18,912 nt of DNA from JAJYSO01 sp964586655 (GTDB lineage: Bacteria > Bacteroidota > Bacteroidia > Flavobacteriales > Flavobacteriaceae): positions 1-18,912 of the forward strand of contig CAZPGY010000029.1 in the NCBI GenBank assembly GCA_964586655.1, in the 5' to 3' direction. The notes under the pieces were generated by a model. The model saw only the letters and a list, made by a program, of their open reading frames with translations. It ran no database searches and had not been told where the DNA came from. A program made the position numbers and the translations under genes. This document shows positions 6,373-14,271 of the stretch, piece after piece; position 1 is the first letter of the stretch, and every line of letters starts with the position of its first letter.

Positions 6373-8103
6373 ATGAATAATGCAGTAGAAATTTCAGCCC
6401 CTTTAAAACGCAACATTGAACCGGGCGTTAAATATGATAATTTACTGCCCGATGTAAGTTGTGAAGCACATAACTTGGGCGATGGCAGTAATAATACTAT
6501 TGAAGGTGTTGAGTTTATGGCCAATTGGATTGAAAAATACGCTTTTCAAACTACCAAACTCACTGAAAAACTGTTGCATGAAGGTAAAGTAAGCCGCGAT
6601 GATCTTGGCAAAACCGCTCAAGGCATTTACAATTTTCTTTACCATCACATTCAGTACACGGCCGATGGCGAACTGCAACAGTTGCGATCACCGGCATGTG
6701 CTTGGCAACAGCGTTACCAAGGGGTTGACTGTAAGAGTTATACCATTTTTGCGATGTCAATTCTGCAAAACCTCGGTATTACCGCTGCAATAAGACAAGT
6801 AAAACAACCCGGGTTTTATCCTGAACAGTTTACTCATGTATATGTTGTTATTCCTGTAAATCAATCAGTTAAAAGCAAAATAACTGGTAAGTACCATGTT
6901 GTTGATGCAACAAAACACCACAATGTTGAAGGTGATTTTTTAGTAAAAAGAGACAGAATTATGAGCGGATTGAAATACCAAGGATTGAATGCACCGGTAG
7001 AAAGTGATAAAGCAAACCTTATTCGTAAAAATTTCGACGATTTTTCGAGAATACTTGTTGAAGATAAAAAAATGAATGAGGTCACTGTCAATGAAATGCG
7101 TGAAGAAGTCAATAAATACACTTCTAACGGTCATAATCCTGTATTTAGAATTACAAAGTCCGGGGTTGTAGTTGGATCAAAATTATTTCCTTTTATTCAA
7201 GGAAGTGTTGGGCTATCTGGAGGTTCAGGCTCCAAAATTGACTTTAGCAAATTAATTGACTCGATTGCCGGGGTGTTTAGCAATATTTTCGACACCCCAA
7301 TTGACTGCTGGGGAGGCTCTGCCTATTCTGGGGATAGATTAAAGAATGATCTAACTATCCTTAAAAAGGTTGTAAGGGGCTATACTGAACAATTCAATGA
7401 TGCCATAAGAAACGAAAACTATCAGGTTGCAGGATATGTATATGGTTTTTTACGTGGGAAGATAAAAGTGGCGAATAAGACTTTTAAAGCTAAAAAGGCA
7501 GAGAATGATTGGAATTCTTGTACTTCAAAAAATTTAGATACCATCATTGAGGTGTCTGAAAAGTTGAAAACCAAATTATATAATGATGTTGAAAATTATA
7601 TCTCAAAATATTTCGACATCTCTAAAAAAGGAAAGCTTACATTAAGCAATTTGGGGTCGTCGTCTCCCAGTGGAGTCATTATTGATGATATGTGGGCAGG
7701 CCATGTAAGACCCGTTCAGGAAGTTACCGAATATTGGTATAAGCTTAGCCCTAAAACAAGCGACGTACCACTTCTTGATGTTGGAGATTTAGATTCTCAA
7801 ATTAATAACGGTACCGGAAGTAGTGGCGAAAGCAATGGAGGTTTCGACTTAGGTAACATATTCGGAAAAGGTGGTGTTGTAAAAGTACCTGGATTTAATC
7901 CGGGTGGCGGCAAGACAGTTGTCATGACGCCGGGGCAAAAGCACGACTACAAAAACAACACTTCCAAAGCCGGAATGGGTTGGTTATTTCCCGCTCTTTT
8001 ACTTGGCGGCAGTATTATGTGGATTTCTAAAAATTCACGCCCCAATAAGCCCACCCGAAAACGCCGCGCTAAAAAGGCCTTAAAAAGCAAAAAAAGCAAA
8101 TAA
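6373..8103 (+). CDS. Transglutaminase-like (papain-fold) membrane-anchored protein
   Basis: 576 residues, first gene of the late operon. Residues about 70-185 form a transglutaminase-like core with a visible triad: Cys120 (YQGVDCKSYTIFAMSI), His155 (FTHVYVVI) and Asp178 (YHVVDATKH). Such domains act as cysteine peptidases or amidases as often as cross-linkers. The long middle (about 240-480) is mixed and unrecognised, followed by a Gly/Ser-rich stretch. A single hydrophobic segment near 537-551 (WLFPALLLGGSIMWIS) precedes a very basic tail ending KKALKSKKSK, so the protein is tail-anchored. Likely roles are virion maturation or peptidoglycan/peptide cleavage at entry; which one cannot be told. 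The stop overlaps the next start (TAATG). Confidence 0.7.
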   Translation: MNNAVEISAPLKRNIEPGVKYDNLLPDVSCEAHNLGDGSNNTIEGVEFMANWIEKYAFQTTKLTEKLLHEGKVSRDDLGKTAQGIYNFLYHHIQYTADGELQQLRSPACAWQQRYQGVDCKSYTIFAMSILQNLGITAAIRQVKQPGFYPEQFTHVYVVIPVNQSVKSKITGKYHVVDATKHHNVEGDFLVKRDRIMSGLKYQGLNAPVESDKANLIRKNFDDFSRILVEDKKMNEVTVNEMREEVNKYTSNGHNPVFRITKSGVVVGSKLFPFIQGSVGLSGGSGSKIDFSKLIDSIAGVFSNIFDTPIDCWGGSAYSGDRLKNDLTILKKVVRGYTEQFNDAIRNENYQVAGYVYGFLRGKIKVANKTFKAKKAENDWNSCTSKNLDTIIEVSEKLKTKLYNDVENYISKYFDISKKGKLTLSNLGSSSPSGVIIDDMWAGHVRPVQEVTEYWYKLSPKTSDVPLLDVGDLDSQINNGTGSSGESNGGFDLGNIFGKGGVVKVPGFNPGGGKTVVMTPGQKHDYKNNTSKAGMGWLFPALLLGGSIMWISKNSRPNKPTRKRRAKKALKSKKSK

Positions 8104-9179
8104 TGAGTTTCACCCGTCAACATAACACCATGTATAATACGCCCGATGCCACTCAAGGTGTTGCAGTTCCGTCTATTTCCTATCACGGAATGAATGGCAT
8201 ATTTGGCGATATATGGAATTTCGTCAAGGACAATGTTGTCAATATAGCCGAAGCTGTTGGTACCTACATGGGAGGGATAGTAGGCGGTTTAGTGGCGGGT
8301 TATGTGGTTAACGGAATTAAAACAGGCAATTGGAGTCCGGGCAATTACATTGGCACACAGTATCGGGAGGTGAAAACCGTTTTGCAAAAATTAATGGGTA
8401 TGCACGGTGCTAAATTTGAATTGTCTCCTAAATTTCAGGCTAATATTCAAGGGAAAAAAGTGCAAGAATGGGCTGATGAAATTTTCAAACCTTGGTTGGC
8501 TTCTATTGTGGGTAATTTGCAAGGGAGCAGTGATGATGAAACCTTGAGAAGTGAAGACTATCGAAGGAAGATGAATGAAGTGTTATCTGTTCTCGCAGTA
8601 TTAGAAGCTCACCTCTATTCAAAAACAAAAACGAACGGAAAATTAATAGCAATGACGGGGGATAGTGCTGTTTTTGCGAATAAAGCAAAAATAGTTGGTC
8701 TTTTCCGATCTTCAATAAAGCAGTCATACATAGAATCGCTGAAAAAACTCGGGGTAGAACCAGCAGTTGAAGTTGTTAAGGTTAAATCAAGTGATTTTAC
8801 CGGAATGATGCCGCCCAATGTTGATATAAGCAGCCCTATAAAGGTCTCCTTTGAAAAGTTTGTCAACGGAGAAGAAGCTACTCTTAATGACAAAACGACT
8901 TTGCCCACACCTATTTTGGTAGATGGCAAGCCGGTTAAATTATTACCGGAAGCCGTTGATTTTCAAACGGTGGTCAAACAATCAAAAGTATATCTGAATA
9001 GCATTGAGGAATCTAAAGCTAAAGACGATAGCAAAAGCAATCAAAATATCACACAAGAAAGCAAAACCGAAAGCAAAACCGAAAGCAAAACCGAAAGCAA
9101 AACCGACAATTTCAAGTGGCTTTGGCCGGCTGTTGGTACTGCGGCGGTAAGCATTCTGGTGTCAAAAGCATTAAAATAA
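8103..9179 (+). CDS. Late membrane protein with glycine-zipper and C-terminal anchor
   Basis: 358 residues, overlapping the upstream stop. Residues about 46-70 are glycine-rich and hydrophobic (GTYMGGIVGGLVAGYVVNGI), compatible with a glycine-zipper helix hairpin. The middle is soluble. A tandem SKTE linker (encoded by 9057-9104) leads to a C-terminal hydrophobic segment (WLWPAVGTAAVSILVSKALK) that ends the protein. The same layout of soluble body, flexible linker and C-terminal anchor occurs in neighbouring genes, so it is probably part of the same membrane-associated particle. No known family recognised. Confidence 0.68.
   Translation: MSFTRQHNTMYNTPDATQGVAVPSISYHGMNGIFGDIWNFVKDNVVNIAEAVGTYMGGIVGGLVAGYVVNGIKTGNWSPGNYIGTQYREVKTVLQKLMGMHGAKFELSPKFQANIQGKKVQEWADEIFKPWLASIVGNLQGSSDDETLRSEDYRRKMNEVLSVLAVLEAHLYSKTKTNGKLIAMTGDSAVFANKAKIVGLFRSSIKQSYIESLKKLGVEPAVEVVKVKSSDFTGMMPPNVDISSPIKVSFEKFVNGEEATLNDKTTLPTPILVDGKPVKLLPEAVDFQTVVKQSKVYLNSIEESKAKDDSKSNQNITQESKTESKTESKTESKTDNFKWLWPAVGTAAVSILVSKALK
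9057..9104 (+). repeat. 12-bp tandem repeat, four exact copies
   Basis: Unit GAAAGCAAAACC repeated four times without change, encoding (ESKT)x4 immediately before the C-terminal membrane anchor. It keeps frame in multiples of four residues, so strand slippage would only change linker length. Confidence 0.9.
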
Positions 9180-9238
9180 AAGAAAACCCGGCAACTGTAA
9201 TTGATAATTAATGGATTGAAAACTAAAATCAAAGTAAG

Positions 9239-9760
9239 ATGAAAACAAATGAAATCAATCAAAACACCTTAGGAAATGCGCTAATTATGGCAATGGGTGT
9301 GGCCGGAGGAGTCGCGTTAAGCGGTTCATTAAATTCATTAGCGAAAGAGTACATTCCCACTGGAGCCGGTGACGAAATTGGTCAAGTTGGTGTGGCTGGA
9401 TTAGGAATTTTAGGAGGTGCTTACATCAAGCCCAGCAGTAAAAAAGACAAAATGGGTCAGGCTTTGCGAGCTCTATCTATTGGTGTAGCCGCTAAATCAA
9501 CCTATGATTTGGTGACAAATGCAGTCAAACCATCTGTCAACGTCAAGCCTGCCGAAGATCAAACGATATTAGATAAAGCCCTTTATGGTGCTATTGGTCT
9601 GGGATGTGCTTGCCAAGGGAATACACAAAGCGGAATGAATGCTTCCTTGCCGGTTTTCCCAAAGATAGAATTCACCGAGGTGGAAGAAGATCAAGAAAAT
9701 AAAGAGATTGCCTCTTTAATGGGGGAAATCGAAGAAATTGAAGCCGCCAGTTTGCTTTAA
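9239..9760 (+). CDS. Late multi-span membrane protein
   Basis: 173 residues. Hydrophobic, glycine-rich segments at about 11-30 (LGNALIMAMGVAGGVALSG), 46-62 (IGQVGVAGLGILGGAYI) and possibly 79-97 and 112-125 suggest several membrane spans. The last ~40 residues are soluble and acidic (EVEEDQENKEIASLMGEIEE). It lies directly before the probable capsid gene. A holin is possible but the long acidic tail and position suit a structural membrane protein better. Family not recognised. Confidence 0.62.
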   Translation: MKTNEINQNTLGNALIMAMGVAGGVALSGSLNSLAKEYIPTGAGDEIGQVGVAGLGILGGAYIKPSSKKDKMGQALRALSIGVAAKSTYDLVTNAVKPSVNVKPAEDQTILDKALYGAIGLGCACQGNTQSGMNASLPVFPKIEFTEVEEDQENKEIASLMGEIEEIEAASLL

Positions 9761-9821
9761 TAAAATGGTCATAGTGGCCTATTGTAAATAAATCGAAGTT
9801 TAATTTTTTGAAAATTTAAAA

Positions 9822-10427
9822 ATGAAAAATCAATTAGAAAATCTAAAAGCAGCACACGTTCTTTTTTCAGGAGCTGCAAAAGAAGATCGTTTTAGCGACG
9901 AATTGAATCGCTTAATCATAGCTGGGAAAGTCGGCTTGAAAACAGAATCACTGTATGTTGAAACCGACATTACAGGCGGTTCAGGACGTCAAAACATCAT
10001 TGACGAAAACACCACAAAAGTAGATGGTATTTCTGCTTTCCGCGGAAACAAGTTGCCTAAAAATCGCGGGGTTTTGTTCAACAAAATCTCAATCGGTTAC
10101 GGTGAAGGCGATGCCGCTAAAAAAGGAGATGTTGATTACGGAAAGAAACTACCGGCACAATTGAACAACGCTGTTTTTGGTGTTCGTCAGCGTGGCGTTA
10201 CTATTATTGAACGTCCGGTGAGCGACTTCACCGCTGCAGGAACTGCACAAGCACCAGATGAAAAAGTACTCGAACTCGATGTGCCTTCTTTCTTGCGTGA
10301 TGATGACGCTATCGAAATGTACTTTATTTTCCCTTCCGGTTCAACCGTACCGGCAGCGGCCACATCGGGCGATGCTAATCTTGCACAAGTTAAGCTATTT
10401 GGCGTAGCTACCGATCGCAAGGCGTAG
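9822..10427 (+). CDS. Probable major virion (capsid-type) protein
   Basis: 201 residues. After a helical N-terminus (LENLKAAHVLFSGAAKEDRF) the rest is rich in predicted short beta strands and loops (KVGLKTESLYVETDITGG, GVLFNKISIGYGEG, GVTIIERPVSDF, EKVLELDVPSFL, DDAIEMYFIFPSG), as in jelly-roll coat proteins. Three things point to high expression: a long A/T-rich leader, a dedicated terminator just after the gene (10459-10495), and its central place in the late block. It is too short for a typical double jelly-roll coat protein, but a single jelly-roll is possible, perhaps with the two beta-rich proteins encoded next. The capsid role is inferred from composition and context, not from a recognised family. 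Confidence 0.5.
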   Translation: MKNQLENLKAAHVLFSGAAKEDRFSDELNRLIIAGKVGLKTESLYVETDITGGSGRQNIIDENTTKVDGISAFRGNKLPKNRGVLFNKISIGYGEGDAAKKGDVDYGKKLPAQLNNAVFGVRQRGVTIIERPVSDFTAAGTAQAPDEKVLELDVPSFLRDDDAIEMYFIFPSGSTVPAAATSGDANLAQVKLFGVATDRKA

Positions 10428-10458
10428 TCAGCAGCAGAATTTTAGTTTAAGTTTAATC

Positions 10459-10495
10459 AAAACGCCTTGCTCTAATACAGGGCAGGGCGTTTTTT
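10459..10495 (+). terminator. Terminator after the probable capsid gene
   Basis: 12-base arms (AAAACGCCTTGC, 10459-10470, with GCAGGGCGTTTT, 10482-10493) pair with one T-G wobble, followed by a T-run (10490-10495). It lies inside the late operon, 31 bases after the capsid-type gene. That fits partial termination giving an abundant short transcript, with read-through for later genes. Confidence 0.82.
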
Positions 10496-10507
10496 AATAC
10501 GCTACAA

Positions 10508-10858
10508 ATGAAAGCAGTATATAATAAAATCAAAATGACGATTAAGTCCGGCCAAACAAGTGCTGAAAAGTACGTCAATATCGACCCCGGGAAACGTGTA
10601 TTTGCCTTGGCAGTTGCTAAACCGTTACCCGATCAAATTGTCGATTTAGGCTTGTTTGAAAACAGCACAGAAATACACCCGCAAATGGATGTTTCTGTTT
10701 ATGACGGCAAAATTGGCTCATTTGAGCAGCGCGGTGTCCAGGTTGACTATGAAGGTGGTTCAGAAATAACCGCAAAAGCGTCAGTGAAAAACGCACCTAC
10801 AAAGGATATTGATATTGAGGTGATATTCTTATCGCTACAAGAGTCGCAACAATGCTAA
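10508..10858 (+). CDS. Beta-rich late protein, possible minor capsid
   Basis: 116 residues, soluble, mostly predicted strands (NKIKMTIKSGQTSAEKYVNI, QMDVSVYDGKIGSF, KDIDIEVIFLSLQ). No membrane segment. It starts 12 bases after the terminator T-run. Together with the 201-residue and 89-residue proteins it forms a block of three beta-rich proteins without membrane anchors, as expected of shell or vertex proteins. Family not recognised. Confidence 0.58.
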   Translation: MKAVYNKIKMTIKSGQTSAEKYVNIDPGKRVFALAVAKPLPDQIVDLGLFENSTEIHPQMDVSVYDGKIGSFEQRGVQVDYEGGSEITAKASVKNAPTKDIDIEVIFLSLQESQQC

Positions 10859-10868
10859 AAATAGGACA

Positions 10869-11138
10869 ATGACTAACCTTAGATTTGGCAGTAAAATAAT
10901 TGATCAAGATGAGTTTAATTTTTCTTTAGATGGGAAAATTGAACCCCGATTTGTTGTCACCGGCACCGGTTCCGTTAGGATTGAAGATGTGGAATTACAA
11001 CCTCAAGATTCATTCATAGCTGGCGCGGTTGGAGGAGTGATGCACGGATCTATCAAGATTGAATTTATCAATGACAGTGCCGACAATAGAGTGACTTGTT
11101 TTTACTGCGAAGAAATACCGCTTAACGAAAATTGTTAG
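10869..11138 (+). CDS. Small beta-rich late protein
   Basis: 89 residues, soluble, strand-rich (IEPRFVVTGTGSVRIEDVEL, GSIKIEFINDSADNRVTCFY). It starts 10 bases after the preceding stop, behind ATAGGACA, a leader also seen before the gene at 6373. It may be a small shell or vertex component. No family recognised. Confidence 0.58.
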   Translation: MTNLRFGSKIIDQDEFNFSLDGKIEPRFVVTGTGSVRIEDVELQPQDSFIAGAVGGVMHGSIKIEFINDSADNRVTCFYCEEIPLNENC

Positions 11139-11170
11139 GCATTAGGCAATTAACTGAAAAATAAGGAGCA

Positions 11171-12001
11171 ATGGATTTAAACGAAGACATAAAATGGCTA
11201 AAAGCTAAAGAAAAAAGGCGTTTTGAAATTTATGATGCCAATACTGAAATGCGAATATATAAAGGCATTTCTGCAGCCGAAATAATTGAGGAATTTGATG
11301 ATTTCGACACTTTCTTTGAAATGCTAAAAGAGAAAGGGCATGAGAAAATAGCAATTCAAAAAGCGCATAAGCATGGCAACGGCCAAATTAGAGATGGCAT
11401 TATGCACAAATATCAACTCATAGGCGAAGAAGCTGGGAAAAGTCAGTTAGTTGCCGGAGGGGGTAAGGCGAAAGCCGCCCCTTCATCAACTAACATACCC
11501 GCTCAAAATCCAGCCGGATTAATGGGGTCTATGGGATTGGGCTTTGCCGATGTGATGCGCATGAATACAGAGGCGGAGAACTACCGAAACGAAAAAGAAA
11601 AGGCCGATCGTTTGCAACGCAAAATTGACAAGTTAGAAGCTGAAAATAAGCAGTTGGAGCGAGATAATTTGCGTTATGAATTAGGCGTAGAGGCTAAGCC
11701 GGGAGCGGTTGAAAAATTGCTTAATATGGTCAGCCAAAACCCTGAATTAATCTCGACGGCTATACAAGCTTTAGCACAAGCTAAACAGCCTGCTACCGCT
11801 GCTCTAAATGCACCGGCAGAAAGTCAGGTTAGCAAACTTAAAGCAGCTTTAATTCAAGCCTTGCAGCAAGATAGCGTTACCGATGAGCTGGCAATGATGC
11901 TTTACCACGTTATCCGTCAATCGGCTAATAAAGAATTTATGGCGGAGTTTAAATCACTTTTAAAAAACCATTTAAAACCTGTAGAAAATGGCACAGCTTA
12001 A
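11171..12001 (+). CDS. Coiled-coil late protein
   Basis: 276 residues, preceded by a rare good Shine-Dalgarno (AAGGAG, 5 bases before the ATG). The N-terminal ~85 residues are a charged, mixed domain. A Gly/Ala/Pro/Ser linker (about 95-120) leads to a long helix with heptads (about 133-172, including RLQRKIDKLEAENKQLERD). A second helical domain follows (about 178-270). No membrane anchor. It could be a scaffold or an internal structural protein. The gene ends 14 bases inside the next one. Confidence 0.62.
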   Translation: MDLNEDIKWLKAKEKRRFEIYDANTEMRIYKGISAAEIIEEFDDFDTFFEMLKEKGHEKIAIQKAHKHGNGQIRDGIMHKYQLIGEEAGKSQLVAGGGKAKAAPSSTNIPAQNPAGLMGSMGLGFADVMRMNTEAENYRNEKEKADRLQRKIDKLEAENKQLERDNLRYELGVEAKPGAVEKLLNMVSQNPELISTAIQALAQAKQPATAALNAPAESQVSKLKAALIQALQQDSVTDELAMMLYHVIRQSANKEFMAEFKSLLKNHLKPVENGTA

Positions 12002-12179
12002 CATAAATGCCGATAATCCGATCAGTGAGGACTTGAGGGTTGAAAAACTATCTTATTTGCAAGAAAACTTAACTGATACAGAGCTTGTAAGGCTATGTGA
12101 GATTGCAAAAAGCAAAAAGGCTCGTAACTACCTGAATAACAAATATAACCAGGTAAAGTTTCTTTTTGGATTAATATAA
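11988..12179 (+). CDS. Small helical late protein (63 aa)
   Basis: Overlaps the coiled-coil gene by 14 bases, so it is translationally coupled. It is predicted helical and soluble (SEDLRVEKLSYLQENLTDTE, LCEIAKSKKARNYLNNKY). No motif recognised; it may partner the upstream protein. Confidence 0.55.
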   Translation: MAQLNINADNPISEDLRVEKLSYLQENLTDTELVRLCEIAKSKKARNYLNNKYNQVKFLFGLI

Positions 12180-12190
12180 AAAAAAACAAT

Positions 12191-12679
12191 ATGGACATTA
12201 GCACAAATATGAAGGATGATGCACTTGACTTGTTTTCAGGTAAATACAAAACCGCTTTAATTTTGCTCGCTATTGGTATTGGCGGCTATATCATATATAA
12301 AAGCGTGAAAGGCATTTCCAAGGTTGGCGATGAGTTTTCTTTTGGAGGAAGTGGAATCGGGGATTTTAGCAATTCGAGTGTCAATGTAAATGCTGCTTCT
12401 ATAACACAAGAAGGGGCTGAAATAATTGCAGCTAAATTGCTCGATGCCATGGATGGTTTTGGCACCGATGAAGAGGCTATTTTTGATGCGTTAAAAGGTA
12501 AGAACAAATCGGATTTCATAATGATTTCTAACGCATTTGGAACGCCGCGATATGATGGTGCTGGAGAATCACATTGGCCATTTGCGGAAAGAAGTCTTGT
12601 AGAATGGTTGACCCGAGAGCTAAGTAGTCAAGAACTGGCTGAATTAAAGAAATTGATGCCGAGAGTTTTTAATAAATAA
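12191..12679 (+). CDS. Membrane protein with an annexin-like repeat
   Basis: 162 residues. An N-terminal hydrophobic segment at about 19-37 (YKTALILLAIGIGGYIIY) anchors it, followed by a Gly/Ser linker. Residues about 74-157 match the annexin repeat: A-x-x-L-x-x-AM-x-G-x-GTDE (GTDE at 91-94, M87), a helix ending FDALKGKNKSDFIMISNAFG, an extra loop of about 12 residues, then SLVEWLTRELSSQELAELKK. The GxGT...E pattern is the type II Ca2+/phospholipid site in eukaryotic annexins. A single repeat instead of the usual four is unusual. It suggests lipid or protein interaction at a membrane. Phage function unknown. Confidence 0.68.
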   Translation: MDISTNMKDDALDLFSGKYKTALILLAIGIGGYIIYKSVKGISKVGDEFSFGGSGIGDFSNSSVNVNAASITQEGAEIIAAKLLDAMDGFGTDEEAIFDALKGKNKSDFIMISNAFGTPRYDGAGESHWPFAERSLVEWLTRELSSQELAELKKLMPRVFNK

Positions 12680-12685
12680 GTACAA

Positions 12686-13105
12686 ATGAAACAATTACGC
12701 CTGAAAATAGAAACCAAAAACGGCTGGCCGGTAGAAGATGTATTTTTTCTTGTTGGCGGTTTTCAAAAATCAATTTCAAACAGTTGCGGAGCTGTTGTTT
12801 TGCGCTATGAAAATGAGACCGATCGCGTGCAAATTAATTGGCCAAAACAGAAGTTGGAATACACCACTATTGGTGAGTTAATGACGCTGAAAGATAACGC
12901 CATCACCGCAGGGATGCCTATTTCAAAACAGCCTAAAAAAGAAAACAGCACGGAAAACACCGACTCGAAGTTTGAGGCTATTGTAGAGCACAATACACAG
13001 AACAAAAATAGAAATGAAGAGGCGGTAAAAGCAGCAGGAATATGGTGGCCATTGCTTTTGCTTGGAGGTTTAGGTTTATTGATTTCAACAAATAGCAAGA
13101 AATGA
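12686..13105 (+). CDS. Small beta-domain protein with C-terminal membrane anchor
   Basis: 139 residues. Residues 1-60 look like a small beta sandwich (LRLKIETKNGWPVEDVFFLV, RVQINWPKQKLEY) of the same general kind as the next protein. A polar linker (about 75-115) leads to the hydrophobic end GIWWPLLLLGGLGLLISTNSKK. This anchor closely resembles that of the 576-residue protein (WLFPALLLGG...ISKNSR). It ends in an ATGA overlap with the next gene. Confidence 0.62.
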   Translation: MKQLRLKIETKNGWPVEDVFFLVGGFQKSISNSCGAVVLRYENETDRVQINWPKQKLEYTTIGELMTLKDNAITAGMPISKQPKKENSTENTDSKFEAIVEHNTQNKNRNEEAVKAAGIWWPLLLLGGLGLLISTNSKK

Positions 13106-13452
13106 CAAAGACAATACGCATAACAGACTCAACAGGCCTACCGTTAGTAGGGGCTTATGTTTACTATGAAGACGATGTTTCGGGTACAGACGCAAATGGT
13201 TATGTAACCATTACGGTCGATGATCCATACAGCCTTGTTCGTATTACCCACGTAAGCAGTCAAGATTTAGAGTTACCTTTTTTCGATCTTCCAAAATATT
13301 TGGCATTAGAAAATAACACCCTTGCACCTGTAATTATAGGAGGAGATAATGAAAAAAAAAAGACAAACTATCTATGGTGGGGAGCAGCGGGAGTGGCCGC
13401 GGCAATTTTAATTTTTTCAGGAAAGGAAAAACCAAAAAAAATAAATCTTTGA
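13102..13452 (+). CDS. Carboxypeptidase-regulatory-like beta domain with C-terminal anchor
   Basis: 116 residues. Residues 1-45 follow the pattern of carboxypeptidase-regulatory-like folds (IRITDSTGLPLVGAYVYYED, then GTDANGYVTITVDDPYSLVR): prealbumin-like domains common in Bacteroidota surface proteins. A C-terminal hydrophobic segment (YLWWGAAGVAAAILIFSG) and a basic tail complete it. It is probably a paralogue of the 139-residue protein upstream. The stop shares its A with the next start (TGATG). Confidence 0.65.
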   Translation: MTKTIRITDSTGLPLVGAYVYYEDDVSGTDANGYVTITVDDPYSLVRITHVSSQDLELPFFDLPKYLALENNTLAPVIIGGDNEKKKTNYLWWGAAGVAAAILIFSGKEKPKKINL

Positions 13453-14057
13453 TGGCAAGTTTTTTCAAGTACATACCATTACTGCAACAGGTTGAAGGCG
13501 GCTATCAAGCCGATCCGGACGATCCGGGCAATTACAACAGCCTCGGCCAACTTGTTGGTACTAATCACGGCATATCGGCTCGATTTTATGAGAATATTTT
13601 AGGTTATCCTCCGTCAAAATCAGATATGAAAAACCTAAGCAGCCAGGATGCTAAGTCTATTTTTCGTCAATATTTCTGGAATGCTAATAACGCCAGTAAA
13701 ATTAACAGTCAAGCCGTAGCCAACACTATTGTGGATCACGAAGTCAATGCCGGTCGTGGCGTGGAATTAGCGCAAAAAGTATTACACCATTATTTTGGAT
13801 TTACGAACCTGATTATTGATGGAATTGTCGGGCAAAATACGCTGAATGCAATTAACAGCATTAATCCGCGAGAATTTGTTGAAATATACAATGAGCAACG
13901 TGCAGATTATTACAGATCAATAGGTGGAAAGTTTTTAGAAGGTTGGCTTAATAGATTGACAAAGTTTGCCTATGAAAATAGTGGTGCTATTTCAATGGGT
14001 ATGATTGTTTTAGCGGCCTTGGGAGTGATAGGGTTTAATTATTTAAACGCGAAGTAA
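13452..14057 (+). CDS. GH108-type muramidase (endolysin) with membrane anchor
   Basis: 201 residues from the ATG that overlaps the previous stop. A longer frame opens at 13374, but that would run deep into the upstream gene, and homology starts at MASFF. The N-terminal domain has the GH108 signature: catalytic Glu15 in QVEGGYQADPDDPGNYN and GTNHGIS. A peptidoglycan-binding type 3-like region follows (about 95-170, LIIDGIVGQNTLNAINSI). It should cut the glycan backbone of peptidoglycan. Unlike free phage endolysins it ends in a hydrophobic segment (SMGMIVLAALGVIGFNYL). That suggests a virion-borne or inner-membrane-tethered lysozyme, for entry, exit or both. Confidence 0.83.
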   Translation: MASFFKYIPLLQQVEGGYQADPDDPGNYNSLGQLVGTNHGISARFYENILGYPPSKSDMKNLSSQDAKSIFRQYFWNANNASKINSQAVANTIVDHEVNAGRGVELAQKVLHHYFGFTNLIIDGIVGQNTLNAINSINPREFVEIYNEQRADYYRSIGGKFLEGWLNRLTKFAYENSGAISMGMIVLAALGVIGFNYLNAK

Positions 14058-14258
14058 ATGGGATTAGGGGCAATTTACAATGACTACTATAAAAATGGCG
14101 GCGGTAATGTTCCCAACGCAGTTACATACACACCGCAAAACTTGACTGAAAATCAGCAAATTCAAGTGAAAGAAAATCTTGGTTTTTTGCTTGATACGTC
14201 ATTAATAGAGAAAATTCCAAATTGGAAGAAACAACTTCAAAAAAAAATACAATTTTAA
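14058..14258 (+). CDS. Small fibre-associated protein
   Basis: 66 residues, starting on the base after the muramidase stop. Its end (IEKIPNWKKQLQKKIQF) resembles the end of the 317-residue fibre protein two genes away in intent (AIAVPDWKADMQQQLNF): Pro-x-Trp-Lys, then Gln-rich residues and a final Phe. It may be a fibre cap, trimerisation or adaptor module. No known family. Confidence 0.55.
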   Translation: MGLGAIYNDYYKNGGGNVPNAVTYTPQNLTENQQIQVKENLGFLLDTSLIEKIPNWKKQLQKKIQF

Positions 14259-14271
14259 AATATAGATAAAC

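Noticed and set aside
13374..13451. Upstream start for the muramidase
   Set aside because: Would overlap the 116-residue gene by 79 bases; the ATG at 13452 overlaps the previous stop and begins the GH108 domain properly.
6373..14057. Contractile injection system or tailed-phage module
   Set aside because: No sheath, tube, baseplate, tape-measure or AAA+ gene recognisable; the membrane-anchor pattern does not fit.
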